Of a DNA stretch of 64,000 nt, positions 23,770 through 36,300 are shown in pieces. The stretch lies in the NCBI GenBank assembly GCA_002197995.1, contig NGZR01000004.1, positions 3,844,001 through 3,908,000 on the forward strand. The letters run 5' to 3'. The translations under genes were made by a program, and so were the position numbers. Each line of letters begins with the position of its first letter. Position 1 is the stretch's first letter. Source of the DNA: Gaeumannomyces sp. JS-464. Its lineage: Eukaryota > Ascomycota > Sordariomycetes > Magnaporthales > Magnaporthaceae. The notes under the pieces are model-generated. The model did not search any database, was not told where the DNA came from, and was given only the letters and a program-made list of their open reading frames with translations.

Positions 23770-24599
23770 TTTTCGAATGTAAAAATGCCTCGTAAACTAT
23801 TCCTATTATAATAATTTCCTGGTTTGCGTCGTATATATTAAGCATCGCTTTAAACTGTTCGAATTTGGCCTTCGAAAGTGCTTTTATAAACCCGTTTATA
23901 AGCATTTAACCAGTTTTTAAATACGTTACGTTAAACGATTTTTTTGTAACCTTTTGTTTAAACCACATATTATAAACGTCGACGTATCGTAAACGGGTTA
24001 TAATACAGCTGTTTTTTTACTTATAAGCTTAATCATTTATTTATTATCGTAAAAACTTTTAAGGTTTGTTCAGGTCGAGCTTAATATTTTTAAATAACTT
24101 TACAAAGCTATAGCCTTTTTTATTACTTTGGAAAGCGTTAGGGGTTTAGCTTTCATAATAAACGTGATAATTGTACTTTAATTTTTTGCCTTCCAATATA
24201 CTGGGCCTATAAATAGAAATATTAGGTACCTTTCCGAAAAGCGCCTTGTTTTAAAGTTATTTACAAAAGAAGCATTTCCCGCAATAACGAGGTGTTTGAA
24301 AGCTTTTAAAACCCCGTAGCGTACGGTTAAAAAACGTATTTCGTGTAAGTACTTTATAGCTTAATTTGCTGCTTTATAATACGTAAGGTTAAAGTTGGTT
24401 AAAAAATGTAATAGCGTTAATGCAACGTAAACCACGTTAGGCCTCGTTATAATGGCCGTATAAAATATCGATTTGATTTTCTCCTAGTAGCTTTTAATTT
24501 AAGCGTTTAACGCTTTTCCTTCGTATTTAGAAAGTTTTTTAAAAGGGAATAAGGTATTTAAAATGTGTAAATCCTAATTAAGTTCGAACTAATGCGCGA

Positions 24600-25585
24600 T
24601 CTTTTCGATATAAAAATCGTGGATTAGGGTTACTGTTCGTACAGCCCTGTTTTTAATTACTTTAACGCTTAAAAACCATTTAAACAGCTTTTTTTCATTT
24701 CGTATTTAACCCGTAGCTTTATAAACACCTTTTTTGCACGTTACGAATGCTTTTATATATATAAAAGAATTATATCGTTAACGTAAAAAATTAAAAAAAC
24801 CTGCCGCTTTTCGTCGGTAAAAAGGTACGGCTTATTTTTTATTAAAAAAAGTCCGAGCGTTTTAAGTGTCGCGGTAAACTTTTTATACTATAATAAAAGG
24901 GAATTACATATGCTATATAACGTAGTTTACAAGCGAGTCGGTTACACAAGCGAGTCGATTACGACGAAATCTTATATTAAACGCCGTTTTCGACACCTTT
25001 ATTACATCGACCAATTTTTATTTAAATTTAATGAAATTTTGTATACGAGTTTACAAGTATATAATTAAATTATTATAATTATCTTAGATTTTATAACGCC
25101 AAATTAGGTATAATATTAGAAAAAAACCTTTTTGCAGGGATTATTTTAGCGCATTTCTTTATATCTCGTTTAAACTAGCGTTATAAAATCTAAGGAAAAT
25201 ATTATAATTTAATTATATAGTTATAAAGCTTTTTACAAAATTGCACGTAAATTAAATAAAAATTGGTCGATTTAATAGGGATGTCGAAAACGGCGTTTAA
25301 TAAAAGATTTCGTCGTAATCGACTCGCTTATATAACCGACTCGCTTGTAAACTACGTTAAGGCTTTGTAAAATTGTACGATAAATCCGGAATCGCTAAAA
25401 CCCGGAGGGAAATTTACGTAAACTGGTTCGTAATCGTCGCTTAATTCGGCGTTTAGGAAGGCGTTATTAACGTTTATTTGCATAGCTTTTAAATCGAAAT
25501 GCGCTATTAGGGCTATTATAATTCGGAACGTACGTGCGGTTAAAGTCGCCGTATATGTGCTTTGGAAGCTATTTACTAGCTGCAT
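24600..25585 (-). pseudogene. copia 3 reverse transcriptase, split by a foldback element
   Basis: The minus frame 25352-25585 reads FDLKAMQINVNNAFLNAELS and VYVNFPPGF, the copia RT palm. Beyond the foldback element the frame continues with a second RT block (VFLIFYVNDIIL at about 24780), where YVDD has become YVND. Removing the element and one TA gives ...YKALYSICNS..., matching the conserved KALYGLRxS motif, so the host frame is precisely restored. Confidence 0.82.
24920..25357. mobile_element. 438-bp foldback MITE with pogo-like ends
   Basis: Inverted ends ACGTAGTTTACAAGCGAGTC are flanked by TA (24918-24919, 25358-25359). The interior is also palindromic: atcttagattttataacgcc near 25085 pairs with ggcgttataaaatctaaggt-like sequence near 25190, and the distal arm cgacgaaatctt pairs with aagatttcgtcg. 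It matches 5227-5666 in length and design but not in interior sequence. No coding capacity. Confidence 0.85.
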
Positions 25586-28500
25586 GTTTCTTTTAATAAT
25601 TGCTTTTGCTTTGCATTTCGTAAAGTAGCAATTAAAGTCGAACTTGTAAATAAATACCCACTTTAGGGGGAACAGTTTGTATTTGGCCTTTTTTTCGTTT
25701 TATTTTTTCTAAATGCTTTTGCGCAAAAAGCTTTTCAGCTTTGCTCGGGCTGCTTTTTAAAAAGCTTACTTATAAAATATGCTTTAAGGTTTTTCTAACT
25801 TTTAAAAACGTTTAAAAGTTGGTCCTTATATACCTTTATACTAGGGATATATTTAAAACGTTTTATTTCTTACGTTAAAAAGGCTATTATTTTTTAAAAA
25901 GTTCGGTGGCTTGTATTTCTTTGCTTAACCGTTTTTTGTTAATCAGCCAAAAACGTTTATCGAAAAATAAAAGCCATTCCTCGATTAGTAATACCTGTAT
26001 TTCGTTTTTGGTATATATAGGGGTTTCGAAAACGTTAAATACGGCGCTAATAGTGTTTTAGCGTTTGCCTTCCTTTTCCGCTTGCTTTTTACGCAGCTTT
26101 TGTTTTTTAGCGGCCTGTATTTTCCTAGCTAAAAGTACTGGAAAAGCGTTTAAGCCCGGTTCCAAGTGCTTTTAAACGTTTACGTTATATCCGATTTGCT
26201 TTTTACAAGCGATTTGCTCTTTGCGGGTCGGTTGCAAAAGCGTTGTTCGTACTTTAATAGTATTTCGTACGTTTAATTTGGGAATAAAGGTTTTCGTAAT
26301 ATGTTCCTAAACGTTTCGTATATGGGGTGAAATGTTCGTAATCGGAAGTATACATACTATTTTCGAATCCGAAACGTTCCTACCCTTTAACGATAAATCG
26401 TTTTTAAAAAGATTAAAGTCCTTCTTTTCGTCGTACCCTTTTGCTTGGCCAGGTTTTTCCGTAAGTATTAGTAACGGAAATCCAAAAGCTTTAAGCAATA
26501 CGTTTACAGCCTTAGCTTTTACTTATGCTTTAAAGTTAAGCATAAAGTTTTCCAAAGCCTTAAAAAATTCGTTTTAAGGCTTTTTATAAGGGTTTTACCC
26601 CTTTTCCACCTCCGATTCCCGGCTAAAAGCGTTAAAATCAACGGCAAAATTTAACGCGCGTAGTTTTTAAAAGCCCAAGCACGTTCGCGACCTTTATTTC
26701 GTCGGTAATGCCTGTTTTCGGCTTTATTTTTAAATTTGCAGCGAAGGTTTTAATTTTTTTTACTAATAGTAGCTCTTTTTATATGCTTTTAAAAAAAAGG
26801 GTTTCGTTAAAACGCACGTTACGCGAAACGATAACCTGGGAAAGGGTCGGTACTTAAATCTAATACATATAAGTAGTTTTATAGCCTACGAGGTACTTTA
26901 TATAGGCCTTTAAAAACACTTTAAAATGCGCGCGCTTTGCGTTTTTAGCTTTAAAAGGGTTATAGGACGACGTAAACGGGTAACAGTAAGCGTAAACGCC
27001 GTTTTACTTTAGGCGTAAGTCGTCGATAAGGCTTATTACGAATTTAAAGGTATATTAGCAAAAATACCTTTTAAACCATAATAGGAATACCTCGTCGGGG
27101 GTTTTTATATTTCGAAACGTCGAAAAGCTTTGATTTTTAAACCAAATCGCCGCTTTAACACTTTTTGGCCAAACGTTTTAAATAGGTTGGTACGCGTACG
27201 CATACGGATTGAACGTATTACGATATTTTAACCCTTTCGTTCGATTTTGCCGTTAGGCTTATAAGTGTTTGGAATCGTGGTTTTTAATTCGATCCCGTTG
27301 TTTCGTACTTAGCGTTAATAGGCTGTATAGCCTTTATTAATTATTGGGGTAAGCTCGTTATTATGCTTAAAAACCGCTATTCGGAGGCCATATTAGCGTT
27401 ATACCCATGTTTTAAACTGCTTTATTTTAACCGTTAATTCGGTTACCCCTTTTTAGGAAACGGGAAGCCTTAAAATTTCCTATTAAAATCGCTTAGTAAT
27501 AACAAAACGAATTCGGATCCATTCCTTGCAATTGGGAAATGGAACAAATCCAATTACACTTTTTAAAAAGGCTTAAAAGCTTTACAAATAATACGCCGGG
27601 AAATTATTAACGAAACGTACGCTATAACGCAATCGGCGCATTCGATGCTTTTAATCCCAGTTATTTTAACGTTCCGTACATTCCAAACGAATATTTTTAA
27701 CGCTTACTAGCCTAAATAACCGGCTTGTAAGTATTAAAGTTCTACGCTATCTTTTCGAAAGCGCGTAAAGTTTATTAAAAACTTTTACGTATACCTTTTA
27801 CGCTTTTTCGTATTTATAGCTTTATTATAAGGAATACTATTATCCTAGCAGCGTTTATAAAAAGGTCGTAAGGCAGATTTAAATAGGAAAAAAACGAAGG
27901 CTTGTATTTAAAAAAATACGACGTTAGTTTAGCGTTTTAGCTTTTTAATAATAATGTTATTATCGATAATGCCTATTTTTAAGATACAATCGAAGCTATA
28001 ATACCAAACGCCGGCTTTAAAAGCCGTACTTTAAAAATAATATTAGTATAAAAGCTTTCGATTACCGCCACGTTATTTAGGATTAAATTTATACGGTTAA
28101 ATATTTTTTTAAAAGTACCAATCCCTTTTTTTAATACCGGGAGGGTTTAAGTACCGCATTATACTACGTTATTTAAAGCTAATTTTTTAAACGTGCTTAA
28201 ATTAAAATGCTTTTAGAAATTAATAAAATATAAAGCGCTATAGTTATTAAACAAAATGCTTTTTGCGTATACGTGGTACGTGGAATTAAACGTGGAAAAA
28301 ATTTCATACGATTCCGTGGTTTCCATATATTTGTAATTGCGGCGCTAATTGTTTTTAGCACGATAAAAGGCGAGGTATTTCCAAACGTACAGTTTTAATC
28401 CAAAATGATTATCTCGTTACTTAAAAGCGTTTCGCGGAAAGTCGATTAGCATTTAGCTTTAAAAGCGATACGGATTTTTTTTGCACTTCCTTTAATTAGC

Positions 28501-29545
28501 GTACAAGTTTTTCCGTATTGCTTTATTTGGCCGCTTTTACGCTTTTTGCCTGCTAGCGTGTAAATTAACGTGTAGTACCGCTTAGGGAGCCAGGCGTACT
28601 TATAACCGATAAGGCAATCGTTTTTTAAGCTTATTATCGCGATATTTACTTTTTTTAAAAGCGTAAAAACTCGTCGTTAAATATTTTAAACGTAGTGGCA
28701 AAAGCGAATTGCTTTTTAAGTTCGATCGCCCGCGTTATAAGTTAGGTAACTAAAAGCTTTAAACTAGTGTTTATAAGTTAAGCATTTTTTTTTCCGTTAT
28801 TAATGTCGTTAAATTTCCTGTTCGACCAAGAAAAAACGAATTTATTAATAGCTTTAAAAAAGCTTTTAGCGCTTTAAATATTTTTCGCGAAGGTAACATT
28901 GTAAATTTAAGCCTGCCTTTACTTTTAACTGTATTTTCTAAACCATTTCGACTTGTTAGTTAATGTTTTGGCCTTTTCGAACGCCTAAAAGTACTTTATA
29001 ATAATAGCATCGACTGTTATAGGCACGTAAAAACTAAGATTAGCTATAAGCAATGGATGTTACCTTTAAAGAAATACCACCCCCGAAAGGAGGCTTTTTA
29101 TATGGCTTTTTAATAAACCTTTTAGTTTATTATCTATTTATTCACTTGGCGAACGCTTTAATACCGTTTAAAACGCTTTTTTATTTGGCTTATTCATCCT
29201 ATTATTAGGAGGCCGATTCGTACCGGGCCTTAATTTCCATTTTAATTAGGGGTTAAAACGTCCCAGGTGGTTTAAGGTACGTAAAGCGTAAAGCCTTTTG
29301 CAAGGAATCCCAGGCCTTAATTTGTTTGTTTTGTTCCTTTTTGCCGAAATAATCCTATAGCCGATGGCGAAATTCGTAGGTTTTTTGCTAGGTACTTAAA
29401 AGCTTTTCGGCGTAAGTTAACTTATTTGGGCGCGAAAAATAGCTTTTCGGCCCGCTTTGTTATAATTCCAAATTAATATCGTTTTAAACGTTATATACGA
29501 ATGCGTTTTACCAAAGGACCGTAAACTAAGTGTACCATTATTAAA

Positions 29546-30146
29546 GCGAAAAGAGGTTTCGTTAAAATTGTAAATATCGTTATTTAGGATGCCATATTTA
29601 GCTATAATGTTTCGTATAAGGTCGAACTAAGCAAAAACGAGCTTAGGATTTTCGCATTTAGCCTTTTAGTAGTCGTACTTTCGAATTTAACGCGTACCGA
29701 GCTCCGGGCGGCGTTTAACAAACCTCGCGATTTAATTGGTCCCGATAATACCCGCGTCGCGTTCGGCGAGCAATCGGTTAGCTATATTTTTAACACTAAA
29801 AAGCCGGGGAGGGAATGCGCGAAAATCCAGCTCGAGTATGTACTTAACAAGCGCCTCCTTTTCGGATTTCGTTAATTTCCGAAAGTTGGGTATGTTATCG
29901 CGTCGAGCAAGCTTACCGCGCTTTCGTTTAGCGAAAGTGGCGAACGCGACCGAATAGATTTTAACGGCGGCCCGGATGCTTAGTTTTAAGTTTAATCGCA
30001 AAGTTTGGAAAGCGAGAATTAATCGGCTTTTGTAATTGTGGTTTGGCATGCTTGTCGGTAAAAAATTGGAAGCAAAAGAAAATGTGTCGCGTTTTTGCGA
30101 TTCGTGTATCGCTCGGTAATGTGTGTCGTTCGGTGGTGAATTACGT
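29546..30146 (-). mobile_element. Truncated pogo element (5' part)
   Basis: It ends at 30146 with a degenerate TIR (gtggtgaattacgt) followed by TA. The minus strand then reads into a transposase start (29732-30049: MPNHNYKSRLILAFQTLRLN, then RKLTKSEKEALVKYILELDF). Similarity to the other pogo copies stops near 29545, where copia 3 begins, so the 3' two thirds are missing. Confidence 0.75.
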
Positions 30147-30148
30147 TA

Positions 30149-30955
30149 ATCGATAAATTAAAAACGTAATAAAGTTATACGTTAACCACGTAATTAAAAT
30201 CGAGTTTTTTCGGCGTTTAAAACGGCATTTTTTAACTTTATAACCGAGAAAAACATTTATAAAGGCTTTTAAAAGGCTAGCTTTGCTTTTTTTTTAATTT
30301 AAATTCGGTTTTAAAAAAGCTGGGTGTAAAGCTACGAACTTTAACCCCCCCGAAAAAACTTTTAAACGACGCCGAACTTCGGATTTTCGCAACGCTTTAA
30401 ACAGCCGTAAAAGCAATTTCGCAATTCCAATACATTAAAACTTAAATTTCTAATTACTAAAATAGCTTTTTAACATTTATGCTAGCGGTTATAAACCAGT
30501 TTGCAAAAAGGGCGAAAGTAATTATACATTGAATTAATTTTTTAAAAAAGGAGTATTTCAAGTTACGAAATGCAAACAAAGTATTAAACAAGCGTTAAAC
30601 AGCCAAAAAAAACACGTGTTCGATTAAAAGAATCACTTACTATTAAAAAGGTACGAAATGTTTTAAATTAAAAAAAGCTAAATAAATAGCTACAATAAAA
30701 AATGCGCGATTAAAAAGGTTAGGAAAAAAAGCGCCGACGGCTCGATAGCGATGTAATACTTGCGGTAAAACTAAACATAATGCGCGTATTTGTTAAAAAA
30801 AGGTAAAAATGTTTAATATATACATTTTTAAGTAGTTTAAATGAATTCCTGGCGTTTTTAAGTTAGCATGCGCGTTAATTAACTAAAAGTCGGGTATTAG
30901 TAATTTACTCGCTTATTTAATCCATTTACTTGTAATAGTTATACGGTTGTTTGTT
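30149..30955 (+). mobile_element. pogo element fragment (3' part, plus)
   Basis: Plus-strand sequence matches the second half of the pogo at 31412-33271: gttaaccacgtaattaaaat near 30180, tttttcggcgtttaaaacgg near 30210, and the C-terminal basic tail region near 30600. It ends near 30955 with a heavily mutated TIR. It directly abuts the oppositely oriented fragment at 30146, so one pogo inserted in another or an inversion occurred. Confidence 0.7.
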
Positions 30956-31264
30956 AAATTTTGGGGGAATAAAAAAAAGGTAGTTCTTATAATCGGTTAT
31001 TTGGTAAAAAAGAAAAAATAAATCAAACTTGCCTTTTAAATCGTTTTTTTTAATTATATCGAGGGTTTAAAACGCCGGACTTATAACTGTTATATAGTTA
31101 AAGGAATATCCAAATAAGGTTTAAAGCGAAATGCGTGTTATTAATTAATTTATTTTAAAACTTCCTGCTCGTTAAAAAGGAAAGCGTAATAGCGCTTTAT
31201 TTGTAATGCTTATTCGTAAGGAACGAGTACAAGCTTTAAAAGTGTAATGCTCGTATTTTTAAAT
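30956..31264. other. AT-rich spacer, no feature seen
   Basis: About 300 bp of AT-rich sequence lie between the pogo fragment and copia 4. It ends in the copia 4 target duplication TAAAT (31260-31264). I see no gene or repeat. Confidence 0.5.
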
Positions 31265-31411
31265 TGTTACAAGGCGTGCATAAGTAACCTAACCGGTCCG
31301 TACACCCGATAAAGGATTACAATGGTAGTAATAAGGAATTTAAAACTTTTATTAAACAAATAGGGTTTATACGTAGTATATAAGAAAATTTTGCAATGTG
31401 GTAAAAGTGTA

Positions 31412-33271
31412 ACGTAGTTTACCACTTTGTCGCGCAAACCACCTTATCGCGCATTTTCCATCGCGACCCGCGTTTCCCATTTCCAACCTTAATTTTTTAA
31501 TAACTACAAATGGCATTGACATCCGACGAGGTTAGGATTGTTTTCACTATGCAGGCAATCCAATCTAATCGGAAATTAAGTTTGCGTTCGGCAGCTAAAA
31601 CCTATAATATTCCTAAATCCACATTGCGCAACCGACGCGCCGGCCGAACTGCTCGACGCGACTGGGTGCCCAAAAATCGGAAATTAACGGAATCCGAAAA
31701 GGAGGCGCTTGTTAAGTACATATTCGAGCTGAATTCCCGCGCATTCCCTCCCCGGCCTTTTGGTGTTAAAAATATAGCTAACCGATTGCTCGCCGAACGC
31801 GATGCGGGCATTATCGGGACCAACTGGGTCGCGAGGTTCGTTAAACGCCGCCCGGAGCTCGGTACGCGCTGGATTTAAAAATACAACTATTAAAAAGCCA
31901 AATGCGAAGATCCCAAGCTTATTTTTGCGTGGTTCGATTTTGTGCGGAATATTGTGGCCAAATATGGCATCCTAAATAATAACATTTACAACTTCGACGA
32001 AACCGGCTTCCTTATAGGCATAATCGTTACCGTTATGGTTATTACAACATCGAAAGGCCGTAGTAAAGCAAAACTAGTTTAGCTTGGCAACCGGGAATGG
32101 GTTACGGTTATTTAAAAGGTTAACTGTTGCGGCTAAACAATCCCCCTTTTTATTATCGTTAAAAGCAATACCACCTGGCTAATTGGTATTCGAAAACCGG
32201 CTTTCCACGCGATTAAGTTATTTTAACGAGTGCTAACGGGTGGATTACGAACGAGCTCGGCTTAAAATGAATTTAGCATTTCGATAAGCACATTATATCG
32301 CGCATAAAAAGCACTTATCGTTTGTTAGTGCTGGACGGTTACGAAAGCCATTATTCGACGGATTTCGAGCTTTACTGCCAAAAACATAACATTATTACGC
32401 TTTGCATGCTTTTGCATTCGTTTCACTTCCTTTAGCCGCTTAACGTTGGGTGTTTCGGCCCGTTAAAAAAAGCGTACGGTTAAAAAATCGAAAATTTAAT
32501 AAGGTTACACATTAGCTACGTAATTAAGGTCGATTTCCTTTCGGCGTTTAAAGCGGCATTTTTTAACTTTATAACCGAAAAAAACATCCGAAAAAGCTTT
32601 TAAAAGGCTGGCTTTGCTCCTTTTAATCCGGATTCGGTTTTAAAAAAGCTAAATGTAAGGTTACGAACTTCAATTCCCCCGAAAAAGCCCCTAAGCGACG
32701 CTAAACCTTGGACTTTTAAAACGCCCCAAACAGCCAGGAACGTAATTTCGCAATCCGAACACATTAAAACTCGGATTTCTAATTACCGAAGCAGCTTTCT
32801 ATTACCTATGCTAGCGGTTATGGACCAGCTTGCGAAAGGGACGAGTTCGATAATGCATTAAGTGGCCCTTTTTAAAGCCGAAGTTGCTTCGCTACGCAAG
32901 GCGAACGAAGCATTAAGTAAACGCCGGAAGGCCAAAAAAACACGTGTTCGGCAAAAAGGGTTACATACTGTTAAAAAGATACGAAATGTTTTAAACCAGC
33001 AAAAGCTGGATGGATAGCTATAGTAAGAAATGCGCGATTATGGGGGTTAAAAAAGGAGGCCGACGACGACTCGTCGGCGATATGGCATTTGCGGCAAAAC
33101 CGAACACAATACGCGCACTTGTTAAGAAGAAGTAAAAACGTCCGATGTATACAGTTCCGAGTAGTTTAAATGGATTCCTGGCGTTGTTTGGTTGGCATGC
33201 GCGTCGATTAACTAAAGGTCGGGTGTGGGTGCGCGATAAGGTGGTTTGCGCGATAAGGTGGTGAATTACGT
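31412..33271 (+). mobile_element. Fot1/pogo transposon, 1,860 bp, full length
   Basis: TIRs ACGTAGTTTACCACTTTGTC and its degenerate complement at 33230-33271 are flanked by TA (31410-31411, 33272-33273). A short repeat, ttatcgcgca/gcgcgataa, lies within each TIR. The target is the 5' LTR of copia 4: the sequence on both sides matches the uninterrupted 3' LTR (aatgta|ccccttt). It is the best preserved pogo copy in the window. Confidence 0.88.
31510..33020 (+). pseudogene. pogo-family (Fot1-like) transposase
   Basis: From ATG 31510 the first 122 codons are open: an HTH/CENP-B-like DNA-binding part (RKLTESEKEALVKYIFELNS, NIANRLLAERDAGIIGTNWV). The DDE core follows with stops between blocks: YNFDETGFLIG (first Asp) near 31995, LVLDGYESHYSTDF (second) near 32330, and PLNVGCFGPLKKAYG near 32440. 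The third catalytic Asp of the last block is Asn. The basic tail KANEALSKRRKAKKTRVRQK is near 32910. It is non-functional because of stops and the lost Asp. Confidence 0.88.
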
Positions 33272-33333
33272 TACCTTTTTTAAATGCATTATAACCAATT
33301 AAAATAAAAGTTAATTAATTATGCGCTGTAATA

Positions 33334-36300
33334 AATTAAAAGTTTTATCACATTTGTCGAACTTTTCGCGTAATTTTACAGCGTAATTCGATAATAACTA
33401 TAATAAAAAACTAAGATTTCCAAATCCGATTCGACGGTTTAGCAAACTAGGTCCGTTAAAACCGGGAATTTATTTAAAAAGCTGGTAATGCCGGGATTTT
33501 GGCTTATATTAAGCAAAAAAAAGCCGTGGCTTATATTGCTTACGTTATTCTCGTTTTAATAAGGTGGTTTTAAAGTTCCTACAATTATTTACGGTTATAA
33601 TATACGCTTTTAAAGTTCGACTGCTTTTTCCGCGATTTAAACCCCTAGCGACGAACTTTTAAACGCCGATAAACGCGGCGAAAAAGACCGCGCTTACCGG
33701 TTTTATACAGCCGTATTAAAAAAGGCCGAAATATACTTAATAAAAGCGAAAACGGGCATTAACTTTATAATAGCCTAGTTTTAAAAGTCCGTTTTTACAA
33801 AAATTAAAAAAAAAGAGGTGGATAACGAAAACGTCCGATCGAAAAGTTAAAATCTAAAAATTTTATACCGAATTGAAAAAATAGTCCATTTAATTTACTT
33901 ACGAGGCTAATAAAGCAGCGAAAGCCCGTTATAATTAAGCATTAAAACCTTTTAAATTAAAAAAGGATATTAATAAATGGATTACAAACTGGGAGGCGGC
34001 TATTAAAGCCGGAATTAAATAAAAACTTCCCGAAACACTTAGCGGCGAACTATGGTTTAAGCAAATCCGCTAAATTATAGGCAAATATTACCTTATTTGG
34101 CTGTTAAATACCATAAATAGGAATAAAAAAGCGGCTAAAAACGATATACTGGAAATTTTAACTATTGTAAAGGAATTTCGAAAACAAATGGCCCTTATAT
34201 AAATAGTAATCCGCTAACCGAAAGTAATTAAAAGTTCGGGGTTTATAACCACTAATAGTAAGGCTTAGCAAAAAAACGATATATTTTTTGCGAAAAGCGA
34301 TAAACTAAACTTTCGTAACCTGGGATTAACGTATAAAACTAAAGGCAAACGGCTTATAAAAAGCATAATCGGTACGTTTTTATACGCAAAACAAGGACTT
34401 TTACAAAAAAGATATAATATATCGAAATAAATATGCCGTATATGCAAAATAGGTTCCTACAACGCGGTTAAATGCTTTTACGTTCGACCCGAATTCGTTT
34501 ACCATAAATGGAAACCTTATTTTCCTATATAAAAAAACATCGAGCATAGGATAAAAACCGATAAGAATTTCGAAGCATTGGTTAAAAGAATCCAAACGGC
34601 ATATAATACCAAAACTAAAAAGGTTCCTATACTTAGAGGCTTTTTAGCAAGGTACGTAAAGGATTTAAAAACGTTAAATTAATTAAAACGGAAAATTGGG
34701 ACCGTTTACGGCGCTTTAATGGTTTTAATATACTAAGAAATTTATAACGCGGTTTTTATACAAATGTTTACCCTTTCCGAAATCATATTATCCTCGATTC
34801 CGGTACCACTTTATATATTTTTCATAACCGCTAGCGCTTTAGGAATTTCAAAGCAATAAAAGCAGGAAACTACGTATAGGCTGGTTTAAACGGCCTCCCG
34901 ATTACTAGCTACGGCAACGTGGAAATCCAAGTTAAAATCCACGAAGGATATCGTTCTTTTAAATTCCAGAATATGGCTTTAGTAAAAGGGTTCGCTACAA
35001 ATGTGGTATTATTCTTTTGTTTTTAACGAAAAGGCTGGTAGTAGGACAATAAAAAGAGTTGCCACGGTTTTAAAAAGGCTTCCCAAATATAACGTAAAAT
35101 TTAAAACGGTGGAGGAATTTAACTAGCCCGCTAGGGCCTAGCGAAAAGCTAAACCCTAACAAGTGCGGGAACGGGACGTTGTTACATGCTGCGGCACGTG
35201 CAACCCGTACCAGGCCAGCACGAAGCGCCGTGCTGTAATAAAAGTAATAATGCATTGCGCGACGTTAAAAACGGGCTTATTTGCCTAATTTTCACCTAAT
35301 ATAACCAATCCGTTTTAAAAGAACCAATAATAACGATTACTTTTATACGAATGCCAATTTAAAGGGTAACCTATTAAGGCTTAATTTTCACCCATCGCCC
35401 GCGACGATGCCATTTTAAACCCGGCGATTTTTGGCATTTCCGGTTCGGCCATCCGGGATTTAAAGTTTTTAGCCACGTGGTATAAGCATTAAAAGAGATT
35501 AGGGTAAAAGGTTTAGCAACCGCCAAGTACGACGGGTACGTTATAGTTAAAATAAAGGTTTTTAAACAGCGAATACCTCGAAAGCCGGTATATTATCCTG
35601 GTATTTCGATCGAAGCAAATTACGTTTTATTTAAGGAGGATATATAAGGCTACCGGTATTAGTTATACCTTACAAATCGCTATAACGGATATACCTAAAG
35701 CTATTTTCTTAAAATAAAAACGCTTCGACGATCGTATAACAAATATTCGATTTACGATTATATTTTCTTTCCCTTTTCGGGCTAAAAATGAAACAGATTT
35801 ATAAAAACGGCGATTTCTTCGCATATAATATTATAAACCCTTTACGTATCCACGGGATCGCCGTTACCGGGTTTGCTTTATACGTTTAATAGCAAAACGG
35901 TACGGCCGAAAAGACAAAGGGTATAATTAAGGAAAAGGCCCGCGCTATGGTAATCCATTCGAAAATTCCTAAAGACCTTTAAAAAAAACGATTTCCGCGG
36001 CCGGATATTTTTATAACAAACTACCGCAATACCGCTTCCGTTAGTAGTTTTTATACGAGCGCTTTTTTAACTATTTTACTTATAAAAACGGGTACGTTAT
36101 ATTAGGCAATTAGCCTCGCCAGGCGCATTTGCGTACATATAGTTATAAGGTTTATATTTTAATTTCGAAATCGCGTTTACGAATGGGTCGATTGGATAAA
36201 CTTTTATTAAAAGCGATGGTTAGCCCCTTCGTTGGATACGATTTTACTAACATTTATTAGGTTTAGCAGCCTGTTATAAGGCGTATTTTACGCGTACGAA

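Larger units (their letters stand above)
23770..29545 (-). mobile_element. Ty1/copia element 3, minus strand, RIP-degraded
   Basis: Minus-strand blocks appear in copia order: gag near 29.2-29.45 kb (GKKEQNKQIKAWDSLQKALR), integrase zinc region near 27.6 kb (GIKSIECADCVIAYVSLIIS), RT at 24.7-25.6 kb, and the pol end at about 23.8-24.0 kb (NGFIKALSKAKFEQFKAMLN). I could not locate paired LTRs. The high-coordinate end abuts a truncated pogo at about 29545. RT is interrupted by the foldback element 24920-25357. Confidence 0.8.
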
